From Isoetes taiwanensis (Eukaryota > Streptophyta > Lycopodiopsida > Isoetales > Isoetaceae): a DNA stretch of 64,000 nt. Position numbers and translations under genes: made by a program. This document shows, in pieces, positions 1-10,677 of this stretch. The first letter of the stretch is position 1. Each line of letters starts with the position of its first letter. The notes beneath the pieces were generated by a model, which saw nothing but the letters and a program-made list of their open reading frames with translations, did not search any database and was not told the origin of the DNA. The stretch covers positions 11,109,077-11,173,076 of the forward strand of contig JAJEKV010000039.1 of assembly GCA_021234155.1 (NCBI GenBank), written 5' to 3'.

Positions 1-557
1 CAGATGTCTAAAAGTACCTTAACCTGCACACTGGCTGGTTTTGGTAAGCAATATGGAGCCAATGAATGACCATATTGAAAAAAATAGCAAATCCAATCTA
101 CCATATGCATCATCAAATTATATATTTGAATGAACACTTAATACAGGACCAGAAACAAAAGAGCATAGTATGCCCAAACTGCCAAGAATGTAAAAGAGCA
201 AAGTGCATGTAAAGGAGCAAACAACTTCTCCAATGTAAAGGAGCAAACAAATTCTTCAATCGCTCTTGAATGACCATGTTCATATTTGTACAGATACCAT
301 AAGCCCAACGCTTTCTTGAGACTTTTTGCAAACGTTTCTTTTCTTTGCTTTTTAACACAAGCAATAACATTGACCTTGTGCATCATCTATTTCTGACAAA
401 CAGATTTCAGGAATTGAACCTGAAAATCCAACATCCGACACTTTTTTTTCCCTTATTGTACTATTGCTTTTATGTGAATTACATTGGGAAACTTACAATC
501 TTTACACTTTATTTCGCATTCCCTGCGATATCCTATCTTTCTTCCATTAAAAAAGAA
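1..557. other. No gene recognised
   Basis: AT-rich sequence with no open frame I can connect to a gene. It is the 3' flank of the minus-strand gene that ends at 558 and may hold its 3' untranslated region. Confidence 0.5.
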
Positions 558-2300
558 CTAAAATTCCCCATACATCCTAAAAGTATCTAGCAGCTTTCTA
601 CAGTCAAGTAATGTGCAGTCCTCCTCCACGTTGAGCACTCGATTACTAGCTTCACCACAAAAAATATTTAGATCCATGAAAGGAGATTTCTTGTCGTGTT
701 CTTCCATAATTGTCCAATGATAATGACCATTCTCCCAAAAGCGCTTTCTTCTTTGAATAAAATAGTTGCAATACAACATTTGCTTAGTCATCCTGTACCT
801 GCAAAAAATAGTGAAGTTTGAGCATCACAAGATTAGAATGAACCTACTACATATATTACCTACTACATATATTACCTGAAAACAAATGTGTCTATTGCAG
901 CCATGCATTCCGTGATTTGGCCTCCGCTTTCATGCTCCCTCCGTTTCCAATCACCATAAAATAGGCCTTCTAATGTGTTGGTTGTAACGTGATTACACGT
1001 ATACGTTTGAGGAGCGACCTTAAATGATTCGGATTGAAAGAAGTAGGAGAATATGTTTACTGGCAAAAACACTTTGATCGCACATCTAACACCACCAGTT
1101 TCAGTAAGCGTTCTGTATACTTCTCTTGTCAGATGTATGCGATATGATGTCAGTACTTTCTGATCACAGAATTCAGCACCCATTGATTTTAAGCTTGGGG
1201 GGTCAATCTCCAGAAGTTTTCCTATGCGTCTAGCAGATATGGTGTAGTGGAATTTGTGAAACCAGATGCCTTTATCATGCAAACTTCTGTTGGAAAAACC
1301 CTGAAATAACAGCTGCCCTATCATATAATGATAGACTTCAAGAACACTTGTAATGCTCTCAGCCGAAACTTGATCAACAAAGTCAGAGGAGCAAATGTAA
1401 TTGGCTTCAAGTTTAGGATATGATGCCTTTTCTGCAATTGACTCCTTTGCCATTTCACGAGGACCATAAGCATGCTCCACAACAAAATATAGAACCTTCT
1501 TACCTCCAGGACCAAACATAATATCTTTTACTCGTCCCTTCCAATGCATTGAGCAGTCATTTAACCTGGACTTATCCACCTTATGTTCACCAGTTGTTCG
1601 AGGCATCATGGTAACCCATGAACCAATAGAAACGCGAAGCTCAAGCCATTCCCCATTTTCGCTTTGCTCATTATGCACAATTGCTGTACCTGGACCAGAC
1701 CTTAGCAGCGGCATGATCTGCAGACAACAAAACAAAAATCTGAGCAATAACTTTACACATGCAAGACAACATGCATGTCATTCAAATTTGATATTAAGCA
1801 CTTAAGTTTCTTGGAACAGAGCACTTCAATTAATATTAACCTCCATGTACCAACTAGCATTACAAGAATCAAATTAGCACAGGACATATAAAACATTCAG
1901 CTCACATGACACAACAATTTGGCAATAAAAATAATAGAGATGTTGGCTTTGTTGTACATGGCACGAAATTGAGTAAAAGAGAAGCAAGCAGTTGTCAGAT
2001 CTGCTGTTTCTAAAAACCAGCTTGATATCCTAATGCATAATGGCATGTTAAGTTTAAAAAAATAAATAAATGGATCTGGTTATCTCAAATCCAAAGCTTA
2101 AAACTTCCATCTCAATGCCTATGAAAGAGTAAAACAAAATAATATAGACATGGTTTCATGCTGAATGCTGATATAACGAAAGCAGAGTTTAGAAGGGCCA
2201 AAAGTAAATCATTTTTTATATCACCTACCTGATCGATCTTTGCTGCACTTCCAATCTGCAGGCGAACCGACGGTGTTGGGGATGAATTCAAAGTGCCCTT
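558..2300 (-). CDS. Spliced gene of unknown function, weak BAH-like stretch
   Basis: I do not recognise this gene. Three minus-strand segments join in frame at GT/AG sites: about 2229-2300, 876-1717 and 558-798 (842 plus 241 bases, a multiple of three, ending in TAG). The first segment has no ATG in its frame and runs back into a stop, so the true start lies in an unseen upstream exon, or translation starts at the Met early in the middle exon. The product of about 360 residues has no transmembrane segment. Its first third has the order SIGSWVTM, WKGRVKDIMF, VLYFVVEHAYGPRE, ICSSDFVDQVSAESI, which resembles a BAH chromatin-reader domain; this is inference from pattern only. The rest is basic and aromatic-rich, with no motif I know. 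The coherent reading frame across introns suggests a real or recently functional gene. Confidence 0.5.
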
Positions 2301-2500
2301 GTGCCTTCGTAAAAGCTAGAATTATAAGCCATATTCAGAAAGTTAAATCATTTTCTATATTACCTATCTGATCGATCTTTGCTGCCCTTTCAATCTGTAG
2401 GCGAACCGATCTTTGCTGCCCTTTCAATCTGTAGGCGAACCGACGATGTTGGGAATCAATCCGAAGAGGCCTTGTGCCTTCGTCAAAGCTAGTATCGTGA
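2229..2500 (-). repeat. Duplicated first-exon segment with internal 34-bp tandem copy
   Basis: The exon-like block near 2229-2320 is repeated at about 2362-2500, with the same phrases (ATCGATCTTTGCTGC, AGGCGAACCGACG, TTGTGCCTTCGT). Inside the second copy a 34-bp unit starting at 2374 is repeated at 2408. The splice donor after GATCAG is GTAGG in the left copy but ATAGG in the second, so only the left copy looks spliceable. Confidence 0.7.
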
Positions 2501-2842
2501 AACCATATGGAAAAAAAATTCGGCAGGAAATTTTCGTAGTTTAGGTTTTCGTGTAACCATATTAAAAAAAATTCGGCAAGAAATTTTCGTAGGTTTTCAT
2601 GTACAAGTAAATCTAGCGAGATCTCCACCCACACAAGGGAAAGTCCTTATGAAATACGTGCCCAACAAAATGTCACCACGTGGATGCCTAGTAAAAAAAT
2701 GAAAGCCCTACAATTGCCACGTAATGTGCCCTTAGAACATTGGAGGTATCTCCCCATTGGCTCCATGTGTGAACCTACGTGGAAATTTCAATATTAAGTT
2801 TAAGGATGGCTGGAGACCCCATTTTTTCTCTAATGCCACATA

Positions 2843-3094
2843 CGATCTGGGCCATAGGTAGACAGATCTAACGATTGTGGTAGTCTAAGGTGCACCTTGT
2901 TTATAATATGTAGCACAATAACACCCTAGAAAATATAAGGAATAGAGATCAGTTAGATTCAACACTATCTCTAATCTTAGAGAAGGTGATACTTGGATAA
3001 CATGGAGTCAAATTACTCAAGAGAGAGTGCTCCCTTACAAATGAAAGGATCCTTGATATTGTCATGCAGGCTTTAACCAATTGGAGCAACACTC
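2843..3094. repeat. Dispersed repeat, copy 1 (partner at 25134-25377)
   Basis: About 250 bases, starting at CGATCTGGGCCATAGG and ending at GGAGCAACACTC, recur almost unchanged at 25134-25377. The copies diverge completely just after this end: copy 2 passes straight into the 45-bp satellite. The identity of the repeat is unknown. Confidence 0.8.
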
Positions 3095-3991
3095 TAGAGT
3101 TGGTCTTCTGGAACTGTAATAATAAAAAAGAATACAAACTTGCCTTTACAAAATGATTCTTGACCCTCTAGATTTGAAGTCCTCAATAGTTTGGAGGTGC
3201 TCCAATGAAGTTGCCGTAAATCTCGCAGTAGGTTGAAATGCCTATTGTGCACAGAAATTGTGTTATTTCGATGGCTCTTAATTAGAATCTTGCCTCAAAT
3301 GAAAGAGCAATCAAAAATAATTTTGGAGTCCCTGATCATTGCCCTCGAGGCTGCTGACTGGTTGAAACTCCTCATATTTTTCAAGGCCCAAAACTCTCTC
3401 CTTTTTGGTCTTCGGCTAGAAATCTCTTTGGTGCCACGATAGGTTTTTACAGAAATAGAGCACACCATAATTCCCATCCTTTCAATGTCATTTGGTTGAC
3501 AATCTCTCCTTGTTGAAACAGCTCTTGCCCATCAGAAACTAAAGGGCCTGGCATATGATCTGCACTGGACACCCTTGGAAGGTATTATGGTTTATTTCCA
3601 GATTATCTTTGACTAATGCTGATATTGATGTTGACAGAATTCGTCCACAAATACTATGACATCGTCATCCCCCCTCGACGTGGCAGATACAATCCAAAGC
3701 CTCTCTTGACTAAATGGAGTCAAAGTTAAATCAAGGAAAATATGGAGACATTGAAACAGGAGATGATGGCTCTAATTGCCTTGGGGCTTGTATTGGAAAA
3801 TGAAGACTTCTGGTGGTGGAATAGCCTTAGCCTCATACAATAATTTGCAGCCAAATAGAAGGAGCACTTCGAGATCTCTTCAAAGGTCATTCTGAAATTA
3901 ATAAATCACACTCCTTTTGATCTGGATGAACTGGAGACCATTTACAATGGTGCAAGTTGCTCCACTGGAATTCACCTTGGGATATGCCTGA
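3095..3991. other. No gene recognised; possible exon relic
   Basis: A plus-strand frame near 3741-3970 reads like a short conserved exon (LIALGLVLENEDFWWWNSL, then FDLDELETIYNGAS) but carries in-frame stops. I cannot name it. The L1 poly(T) tract at 3992 ends the stretch. Confidence 0.3.
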
Positions 3992-4012
3992 TTTTTTTTT
4001 TTTTTTTTTTTT
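3992..4012 (-). repeat. LINE poly(A) tail
   Basis: A 21-base T run on the plus strand. It marks the 3' terminus of the minus-strand L1 element and the site of target-primed reverse transcription. Confidence 0.9.
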
Positions 4013-4297
4013 GAAGGCAAGGATTTTTTTTATATTCATGTTAACATAAGTACATCAAAAGGGGGTATATCCATTGGAAAATGATATACCAAATGAAGGC
4101 ATGCAGAGATATAGCTTCTGCCATGTCCAAAAAGATAACTCCAATCATGGAGTAAATACAAACTTTAGAGTTTTAAACTTGTAAAAACAGTTGTATCAGA
4201 AATTTAGTTTGGAACCTGGAACCCCTCTTGTGCTGCAATCAAGTCTTGTATGGTCAGGTTTTCCACCCTGCGTCTACCAAAGATATTTAGAAGTGAA

Positions 4298-5680
4298 TCA
4301 AGCTCCTCGCATGGGAAATTGGTGAAATCCAACAAAAGGAGCACATGTGCTTCCCTTTTTTGCTGCCATGTATGAAACAGATTCAAGAAAAAGGGCCTCA
4401 GCCCAAACCTCTTTCTTCTTCAATAACTTTTTGATGGCCAGTGCGTGAATCATTTCTTGCTTCAGCTGTATAAGGATGTTCTCCAGTTCAGCATGAGATA
4501 ACATAGCGTCCTCCTCATCCGAATTTTCTGCCTGCCCCATTCCTCTGGTAGAACCTCCTACTCTATTGAGTCTCCTCATGGCATCTGTGCAAAACATCAT
4601 CAGATAATGTTAGTTTAAGTACAAAGAATTCAAAAGGTCCCTTAAAGGAACCAATACTGTCCCATTCTCTGTCATATTTTTTCCCCTTTAGTGTTTTGTG
4701 GGCAATAGCTGAGATTTGAATAAGGTCCAGTAAGGTTCTCCTCAGCCAAATCATAGATGGTGCATGACCTCCAATTATAACTCTGTTTCTGTGTAACCAT
4801 ATAGCCCAGCAGGTCAGAGTTCTCATAGTGTTGACTAATCTGCTACCATTGTCCCAAAAGGAAAGTAGATCATTATTGGTTGGCACTCCCTTATTAAGTT
4901 GTGCTGTCCAGCTCCAAAAATCTAGTAGCCACTTGCATATAAAGACATGATTTGAATTCTCTGTTTCCCCACATAGTTTGCATTGGCTTGATACAGTGTG
5001 GTCATATTTGGCTCGATTCTGATTGGTGGCTAGACTCTGATGCAAGGCTATCCATTTAAAGGTTTTGATCCTAGCAGCAGTATATACCTTCCATCCCTTT
5101 GCACAAACCGAGTTCAATTTATCTTCCTCACAATTCCATAGTAGAGTAGCTTTGGATGGTTTCCTTTCAAGTAAGGCCTTGTAGATATCTTTGACTGAAT
5201 ATATTTCTTTCTTATTCAACTGCCATTGATTACTGTTCTGGCTGAGCTCCTGATATCCTCCCATATGCTCCAACCTTTAGTTCTGTTCTTAACTTCCTCC
5301 CAAGTGAGCCATCTGTTTGAAGGATCCCTGAGATCTTCAATTTTATTGATACCTGCACTGAACCACTGCATGTACTTCTGGGGATGTTGAAGGGCTAAGC
5401 AACCAATGCCTTCAGGAGCTAGACCAGGGTGCCAAAAAAAGTTAGTATCTTTGCTCCTGGCATCCAAAACAGGTGGTCTATAGCATAATGCAGCATTATT
5501 CCATGCATCCAGAATTCTTTTCATGATATTGGATGTTCCAGAGCCTGGAGTCAACTGAAAGAAAGCTGAATCAGGTAGGCAATGCTTGAGAGTGGCACTG
5601 CCAACAGGGTGAGAGCATTGCAGCCAATATCTTATTAGCTTGAGGGCCGGGGATGGTCTGTTAAGATAGATAGATAGTAT
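4298..5680 (-). pseudogene. L1 ORF2 C-terminal part (zf-RVT), frameshifted
   Basis: Continuation of ORF2 beyond the stop at 5679-5681, now split over at least three frames (5216-5554, 4563-5273, 4298-4600). The middle piece has the zf-RVT layout: a tryptophan/aromatic segment (FKWIALHQSLATNQ), then CKLCGE...NHVFICKW with Cys, Cys, His and Cys in the spacing found C-terminal to plant L1 reverse transcriptases. The frameshifts mean this copy could not make a full-length ORF2 protein. Confidence 0.8.
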
Positions 5681-5681
5681 T

Positions 5682-8312
5682 TTAACGTCTCCACACCATC
5701 TTGGCAGCTAAGGCTTGAGCTTGTACAAATAAGTCCTTACATCCGAGACCCCCTTCTTTCCTTGGTTTAACCAAGTCTGACCAAGCTACTTTATGCGACC
5801 CTTGCCATATGAATTCCCTGATAATCCTTTCAATTTGGTTGTAAGAGGCCTTATCTCCTACCAGAACTGAGGAGAAGAAAACATGTGTACTACAGATCAC
5901 AGAATTAGCAATTTCAACTCTTCCAGCCAGAGATAAAGTGGACGGATACCTGTGAAGTTTTTCTTTAATCCTGGAAACTATAGGTTCCCACAGTCCATGT
6001 AAAGAGTGGTTGAGAGCCAGAGGGATCCCCAAAATCTTTGTAGCTGCCCTATTATCCAGAACCTTTATGTCATGGATAGTTGTCTCTTTAGTGTCATAAA
6101 TTATTGCACTTTTGGCTTTGTTTAGCATAACCCCTGCTGCAGCCCCAAATTTGTCTATTGCCTCCAGGAAGTTAGGCAGACTGTTATCTCCATACTTAAG
6201 AAACACAAATGTGTCATCAGCATATTGCATTATTGTGAAGTCTTCATCCCCTTGTGGCATCTTTAAGCTGCTAATTAGTTTCCTTTCCTGTAAACTAACA
6301 GCCATCCTGGTGACCATTTCAGCAATGATCAAGAATAGATATGGGGCCAGTGGGCATCCTTGCCTCACTCCTCTTTGGCATTGGAAAGGTTTTGATGGAG
6401 TACCATTAATAATTATGGCAGATGAGGCATTAGCATTGAAACTCCAAATTTTGTTGTATATGGTATCTGGAAACCCAGAGTGTGCCATGGCCTTTTGTAA
6501 AAACCTCCAATCAATGGTGTCATATGCTCTCTGAAAGTCAAGCTTTAAAAGCATGCATTGTTGGCCTGACATTTTGTTCCAATGCAAGCCTTCAGTTGCT
6601 CCTATATAATTATCCAATATATTCCTTTGAGGCAAGAATGCAGATTGACAAGGACTGATCAGCTTGTATAAAACACATTTCAGCCTGTTAGCCATCATTT
6701 TGGCTAGGATCTTATAGCTTGTATTGGTCAATGTGATGGGTCTCCAATCTCCTAAAACCTGAGGAGTGTCCACCTTAGGGATCATGGTGATATGCCCAGC
6801 ATTAATTGCAGGATGTAACTTTGAGGCACACCATGCCCCTTGAAAGAAGGTAATCAAATTCTCTTTTATTATATCCCAGAATTCCAGGTAGAATTCTGGT
6901 TGTAGACCATCTGGACCAGGGCTCTTTCCTTTGGCCATGGATTTCAGTGTTTCCAAGATCTCTCTCTCTTTTGGGACAGACAATAATTCTTCCTCACTGA
7001 TCTCTCCAGAGCTTTGTGGAATATCCTTGAAGAATTCTGTCAGGGTCTGCTCATCTGCTTGTTTATTCTCAAAGAGCTTAGAGTATTCCCTTTGAAAATA
7101 GTCTTCTATCTCTTTTTGTTCCTCTATGTTTTTCTGACCATCACTGATTTTTGTGATCCCATTATTCACCAGTCTACTTTTAGCTGTTCTAAAAAAGAAA
7201 GCCGAGCTGCCATTATCCATATTGTTAAGATATTTTGTTCTGCTTCTCACTGCCAGAGACTTTGCTTCTTTTTCCTCAATGATTTTTACCTTTTTTTCCA
7301 GATCTTCCTCTTCATCCTGTAGACTTTTATTATTTTTGTCATTGAATAACTTATTCCTGATTTGTTTAATAGCCCCATAAATAGCCTGTTTTTCCTTCCT
7401 CTTCTCCAAGGACCAGCTTTTCCCCCATTGTTTAATCCAATTCTTTATGTCTTTGACCCTTTGGCAGAAAGCATTCATGGATCCTTGTCTAGGGATTGCC
7501 CCTAACTTGGAATAAAACTCCTTGTATTCTTCACAGAACCTTTTCATGTTGAGTAAGTCTGTGTTGAACTTAAATGGGACATTTGTTCCTCCTTTCCTTG
7601 GGGCAGTTTTATTCTCAAGGGATTGGGGAAAGTGATCTGAGATTGAATTTGCTAAGTCACCAGTAACAATAGCCGAATCCCATGCAGTTATGGACTTGTT
7701 GTACAGATAAAACCTATCCAATAGGCAGTAGGTCCTTTGCTCCCCCTTTCTTTTATTACTCCATGAGTACATATTCGATGATGACGGGGGGACATAAGAG
7801 AAGTGTAGCATGAGATCCTGCCATGCTTCCCTTTCTTTTTTGGTCATGTTCATCTTTTTCCCCAGTTTCTGATCCCAACTAGGTGTGTTATTGAAGTCTC
7901 CAGCCATAAGGATATTATCCTCCTTGCTATTTTGAATCCAAAGATTAATTTGGGCCCATTGTTTTTCTCTGTCTGCTGGTTCTGTGGATGCATACACATT
8001 GATAATGTTCAATTTCTCTGTTCCTTTTTCCAGAGATGCCACTGTCCACCTGCCAGAGGGATGTTTATATTTGCTTGTACAAGTAAATCCAGTCCACATT
8101 GTACTAATTCCCCCTTTTGTTCCATCTGCTTCTGTCCAAACAGAATCCCCAGCTGGGAAGATCCATGTACCCAGTCTCTCTGCTTCAAATCTTGGCAGTC
8201 TATGTTCTTGGACTAGAATAATGTCTGCCTTCATTTCTCTCAAGGCAATTAATGCTCTTTTCCTTTTGAGTGGGCCTTTGATTCCCCTCAGATTCCAAGT
8301 CACTATCTTCAT
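5682..8312 (-). CDS. L1 ORF2: AP endonuclease and reverse transcriptase
   Basis: An open frame of 876 residues. Residues 1-240 are the endonuclease/exonuclease/phosphatase domain: MKIVTWNLRGIKG at the start, QEHRL near 35, MAGDFNNT near 140 and SDHFP near 225, supplying the Asn, Glu, Asp-Asn and Asp-His catalytic positions. The reverse transcriptase follows from about 450: KSPGPDGLQPEF, PITLTNTSYKILAK, LDFQRAYDTIDW, GVRQGCPLAPYLF and the active site QYADDTFVF. The protein nicks target DNA and copies element RNA at the nick. The start is the ATG that overlaps the ORF1 stop (TAATG). The frame ends at a premature stop before the zf-RVT region, so this copy is truncated. Confidence 0.92.
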   Translation of the reverse strand: MKIVTWNLRGIKGPLKRKRALIALREMKADIILVQEHRLPRFEAERLGTWIFPAGDSVWTEADGTKGGISTMWTGFTCTSKYKHPSGRWTVASLEKGTEKLNIINVYASTEPADREKQWAQINLWIQNSKEDNILMAGDFNNTPSWDQKLGKKMNMTKKEREAWQDLMLHFSYVPPSSSNMYSWSNKRKGEQRTYCLLDRFYLYNKSITAWDSAIVTGDLANSISDHFPQSLENKTAPRKGGTNVPFKFNTDLLNMKRFCEEYKEFYSKLGAIPRQGSMNAFCQRVKDIKNWIKQWGKSWSLEKRKEKQAIYGAIKQIRNKLFNDKNNKSLQDEEEDLEKKVKIIEEKEAKSLAVRSRTKYLNNMDNGSSAFFFRTAKSRLVNNGITKISDGQKNIEEQKEIEDYFQREYSKLFENKQADEQTLTEFFKDIPQSSGEISEEELLSVPKEREILETLKSMAKGKSPGPDGLQPEFYLEFWDIIKENLITFFQGAWCASKLHPAINAGHITMIPKVDTPQVLGDWRPITLTNTSYKILAKMMANRLKCVLYKLISPCQSAFLPQRNILDNYIGATEGLHWNKMSGQQCMLLKLDFQRAYDTIDWRFLQKAMAHSGFPDTIYNKIWSFNANASSAIIINGTPSKPFQCQRGVRQGCPLAPYLFLIIAEMVTRMAVSLQERKLISSLKMPQGDEDFTIMQYADDTFVFLKYGDNSLPNFLEAIDKFGAAAGVMLNKAKSAIIYDTKETTIHDIKVLDNRAATKILGIPLALNHSLHGLWEPIVSRIKEKLHRYPSTLSLAGRVEIANSVICSTHVFFSSVLVGDKASYNQIERIIREFIWQGSHKVAWSDLVKPRKEGGLGCKDLFVQAQALAAKMVWRR

Positions 8313-9097
8313 TAGGCTGGGTAACTTTTCCTTTCTTGAACTCTTAAGTTCAAAGCTGGGCTGTTGGAGATGAACTGCACTTTTTTCTTAACCCTCTTGG
8401 CAACCATAGGGGTATAGAATTGTTCAATCTCCCCTGCTCCTCTCCTAGTTTCATTTGGACTTAATGGATTTGACTCCAGGCCAAATGACTTTACAGACCT
8501 CTCTTGGCCATTTGGACTTAGCAAGACATTGGATTGCTCCATTCCCAGGCCAATTGGGCTTAGAAGAGCAGGTTTAGATTTTGATAACATCCCCTGGCCT
8601 CTCTGAGGACTTAGAGGGTCAATGTTTTCAATATCTTCCTCATTCCTCTGGTCAACCATATTTGACATCATCCCCTGGCCCCTCTGTTGAGGACTTAGAG
8701 GGTCACTGGTGTCAATATTCCTGTTTGGATCAAGTGGTTTTAGGGGTGTATAGAAAAAGTTGGATTCCATCTCCTGGCCTCCCTGAGGTCTTATAGGATC
8801 CATGTTATCCAAAATTTCTAGGCTTGTATTCTGACTACTCAAATCAGTAGCCTCCATCTGGTCAACCACTTTTGACCCCATCCCCTGGCCTCTCTGTTGA
8901 GGACTTATAGGTTCAATGGTGTCAACAGACCTGTTTTGATCAAGTAACTTAAGTGGTGTATGGAAAGTATTGGATTCCATCCCCTGGCCTCTCTGAGGTC
9001 TTATAAGGTCCATGTTATCCAAGATTTCCAAACTTGTATCCTGATTGCTCATATCAGTGGCATCAAACGAGAAAACCAGTTCTTCTGTACTCTTCAT
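8312..9097 (-). CDS. L1 ORF1-like protein with internal repeats
   Basis: A 261-residue frame directly upstream of ORF2; its TAA stop shares an A with the ORF2 ATG (TAATG). The sequence is low-complexity and hydrophilic, with two imperfect copies of a roughly 79-residue unit containing TSLEILDNMD, RPQ.GQ.MES, TPLK.LD.NR and SPQQRGQGM, plus shorter SPxxRGQGM echoes. The C-terminus is basic (VAKRVKKKVQF). I see no RRM, DUF4283 or CCHC knuckle of the kind usual in plant L1 ORF1, so it could be the repeat-rich C-terminal half of a longer ORF1, or a lineage-specific replacement. The location fixes it as the element's first frame; its biochemical role is unknown. Confidence 0.7.
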   Translation of the reverse strand: MKSTEELVFSFDATDMSNQDTSLEILDNMDLIRPQRGQGMESNTFHTPLKLLDQNRSVDTIEPISPQQRGQGMGSKVVDQMEATDLSSQNTSLEILDNMDPIRPQGGQEMESNFFYTPLKPLDPNRNIDTSDPLSPQQRGQGMMSNMVDQRNEEDIENIDPLSPQRGQGMLSKSKPALLSPIGLGMEQSNVLLSPNGQERSVKSFGLESNPLSPNETRRGAGEIEQFYTPMVAKRVKKKVQFISNSPALNLRVQERKSYPA

Positions 9098-9110
9098 CCT
9101 TATCGAATTG

Positions 9111-10677
9111 AAATGGCGAGGTGGTAAAGAATTTGAAGTAGACCCCTTGTTCCTCCATAGGAGTGTTGGGAACCATTTTGAATTTTCATCATGACCGGCT
9201 TTGGTCTAAAAAAAACATTTGATAAAGCATTTGAAACATTTGATCCAGTTGTCTTAAGGCCACAGCAATTGTGTCCACCAATGTTCCTTGATGTATGTTG
9301 CTATATATATTCATGTAATTTTCTTCTCGTCTTAACCTAAAAAAGAATTAAAAAAATAAACAAAATGAAGTGAATAAGATGTAGAGAATTCGTTCTTGTG
9401 TGGGCCTTATAGGTGGGCCTTACATGTTGCATTGGATGCTCTGTTGGCTGATCCATAGAGTGCCATGCAAAGACCTCAGGTATGATTTTTACACCTCTAT
9501 GGCCATGCTTGGGTTCAAGTCCGAAGGAGTCACATTTCATAATGTGTTTCTTCTATTTCAAAATGTATGATCTTTCAATAATGTGAAAGTTATGTTATGT
9601 TGTATTGTACATCATTTAGGGAAGACGTACTTGGTAGTTAAATCATAGGTTCGAAAACATATTTTGTACGCGGGGTACTCTAGTTTTGGAGCAGTCATCT
9701 CAAAGGCTGAGATCTGTTCAAATGAACCTAGCCTGAAGGGCCAGGATTTGGTGATAAAGCAAGATTTGGTTAGGTACACCAAGATAACCTTTGTCTACTC
9801 ATCTTGTGTAGATCCTTTGCTACATACGTGGGTTCGGTCCTCGAAGGCCTGTTATAGCTCTCTTCAACCTGCTCGTGGCTAGATCGATCGATATCGGGTC
9901 AAACAGAAACAACTAGCCATTCTCATTGCGCCTACATGTGAGGTGTGGCGAGGAACTAGGATTGGAAGTGAAACCAGATAGCCTGAATTTTTGGCACGCA
10001 TCAAAATAAAATTCCACTCACGGCCTTGCCCCTTTCTAAGAATGTCTACAACTTGTGTGGATCCTTCTCTCATGTAAATAAAGTTCCACTCTCATTGTGG
10101 TTTGCAAGGGGAATTAACCCTCATCCCTTGCCTTGCTGTTGTAAATTGCAACTGCACTTTGTATTGATCGAGGCAATTACAGCATCTGCATGCTATTTAG
10201 CTACTTAACATTATGAAAAATATAGTGGAATATAATACTTTTTGTGTACTCATATCCTGCTTCATGTTTAGTTTGACACTGAAAAACTCTCCAACAGGAT
10301 TAGGTAGCCGATTTGAGTATAAAGATTCATCAAGTAAGGCACATTAGGCTGGCAGTAACATGCCTAGTGAAAGACCAGCTATTAATGACATCCCAAAAAA
10401 TAGTGTATTTCCGGCAAATTTGGCATGGTTTACAAGAAGCTAAATATAGCAGGGCTTAGCAAGTCATTATATACAATCAAGCGCATCCATATCAGATGCT
10501 TTAAGAACACAAGCGCTTTGTTAGTGACAATCGGTGTACAGCAACCCAGCCCCCAAGAGCTGCTTTACTAACACCAAAAATTCGTTAATAACAATAGATG
10601 TATAGCTACCCATCTGAGATCCCATGGTTGTAGCTAACCATCTAAAATAACATGATACAAAATAAGACAGTTACCAG
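9111..10677. other. Intergenic, no gene recognised
   Basis: AT-rich sequence between the LINE 5' end and the 3' end of the MYB-CC gene. GGTTCAAGTCC at about 9508 matches a pol III B box but I cannot find a convincing A box at the right distance. The last few hundred bases are probably the 3' untranslated region of the MYB-CC gene. Confidence 0.5.

Larger units (their letters stand above)
3992..9110 (-). mobile_element. L1-type LINE retrotransposon, decayed
   Basis: A non-LTR retrotransposon on the minus strand. Reading 5' to 3' it has ORF1 (8312-9097), ORF2 with an AP-type endonuclease and reverse transcriptase (5682-8312), a frameshifted C-terminal zf-RVT region (4298-5680), a 3' untranslated region and a poly(A) tail seen as a 21-base T run at 3992-4012. 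The tail, the endonuclease and RT motifs and the zf-RVT module are the plant L1 layout. The 5' limit is uncertain because I found no clear target-site duplication. Its ORF1 lacks the RNA-binding and zinc-knuckle features expected of a full element, so the 5' end may be truncated or rearranged. Confidence 0.9.

Noticed and set aside
3992-4012. Poly(T) tract as a promoter or terminator element
   Set aside because: Its position at the end of L1 homology explains it as a LINE poly(A) tail.
9361-9550. Second tRNA-derived SINE suggested by GGTTCAAGTCC
   Set aside because: B box fits but no A box at the right distance and no tRNA-like fold.
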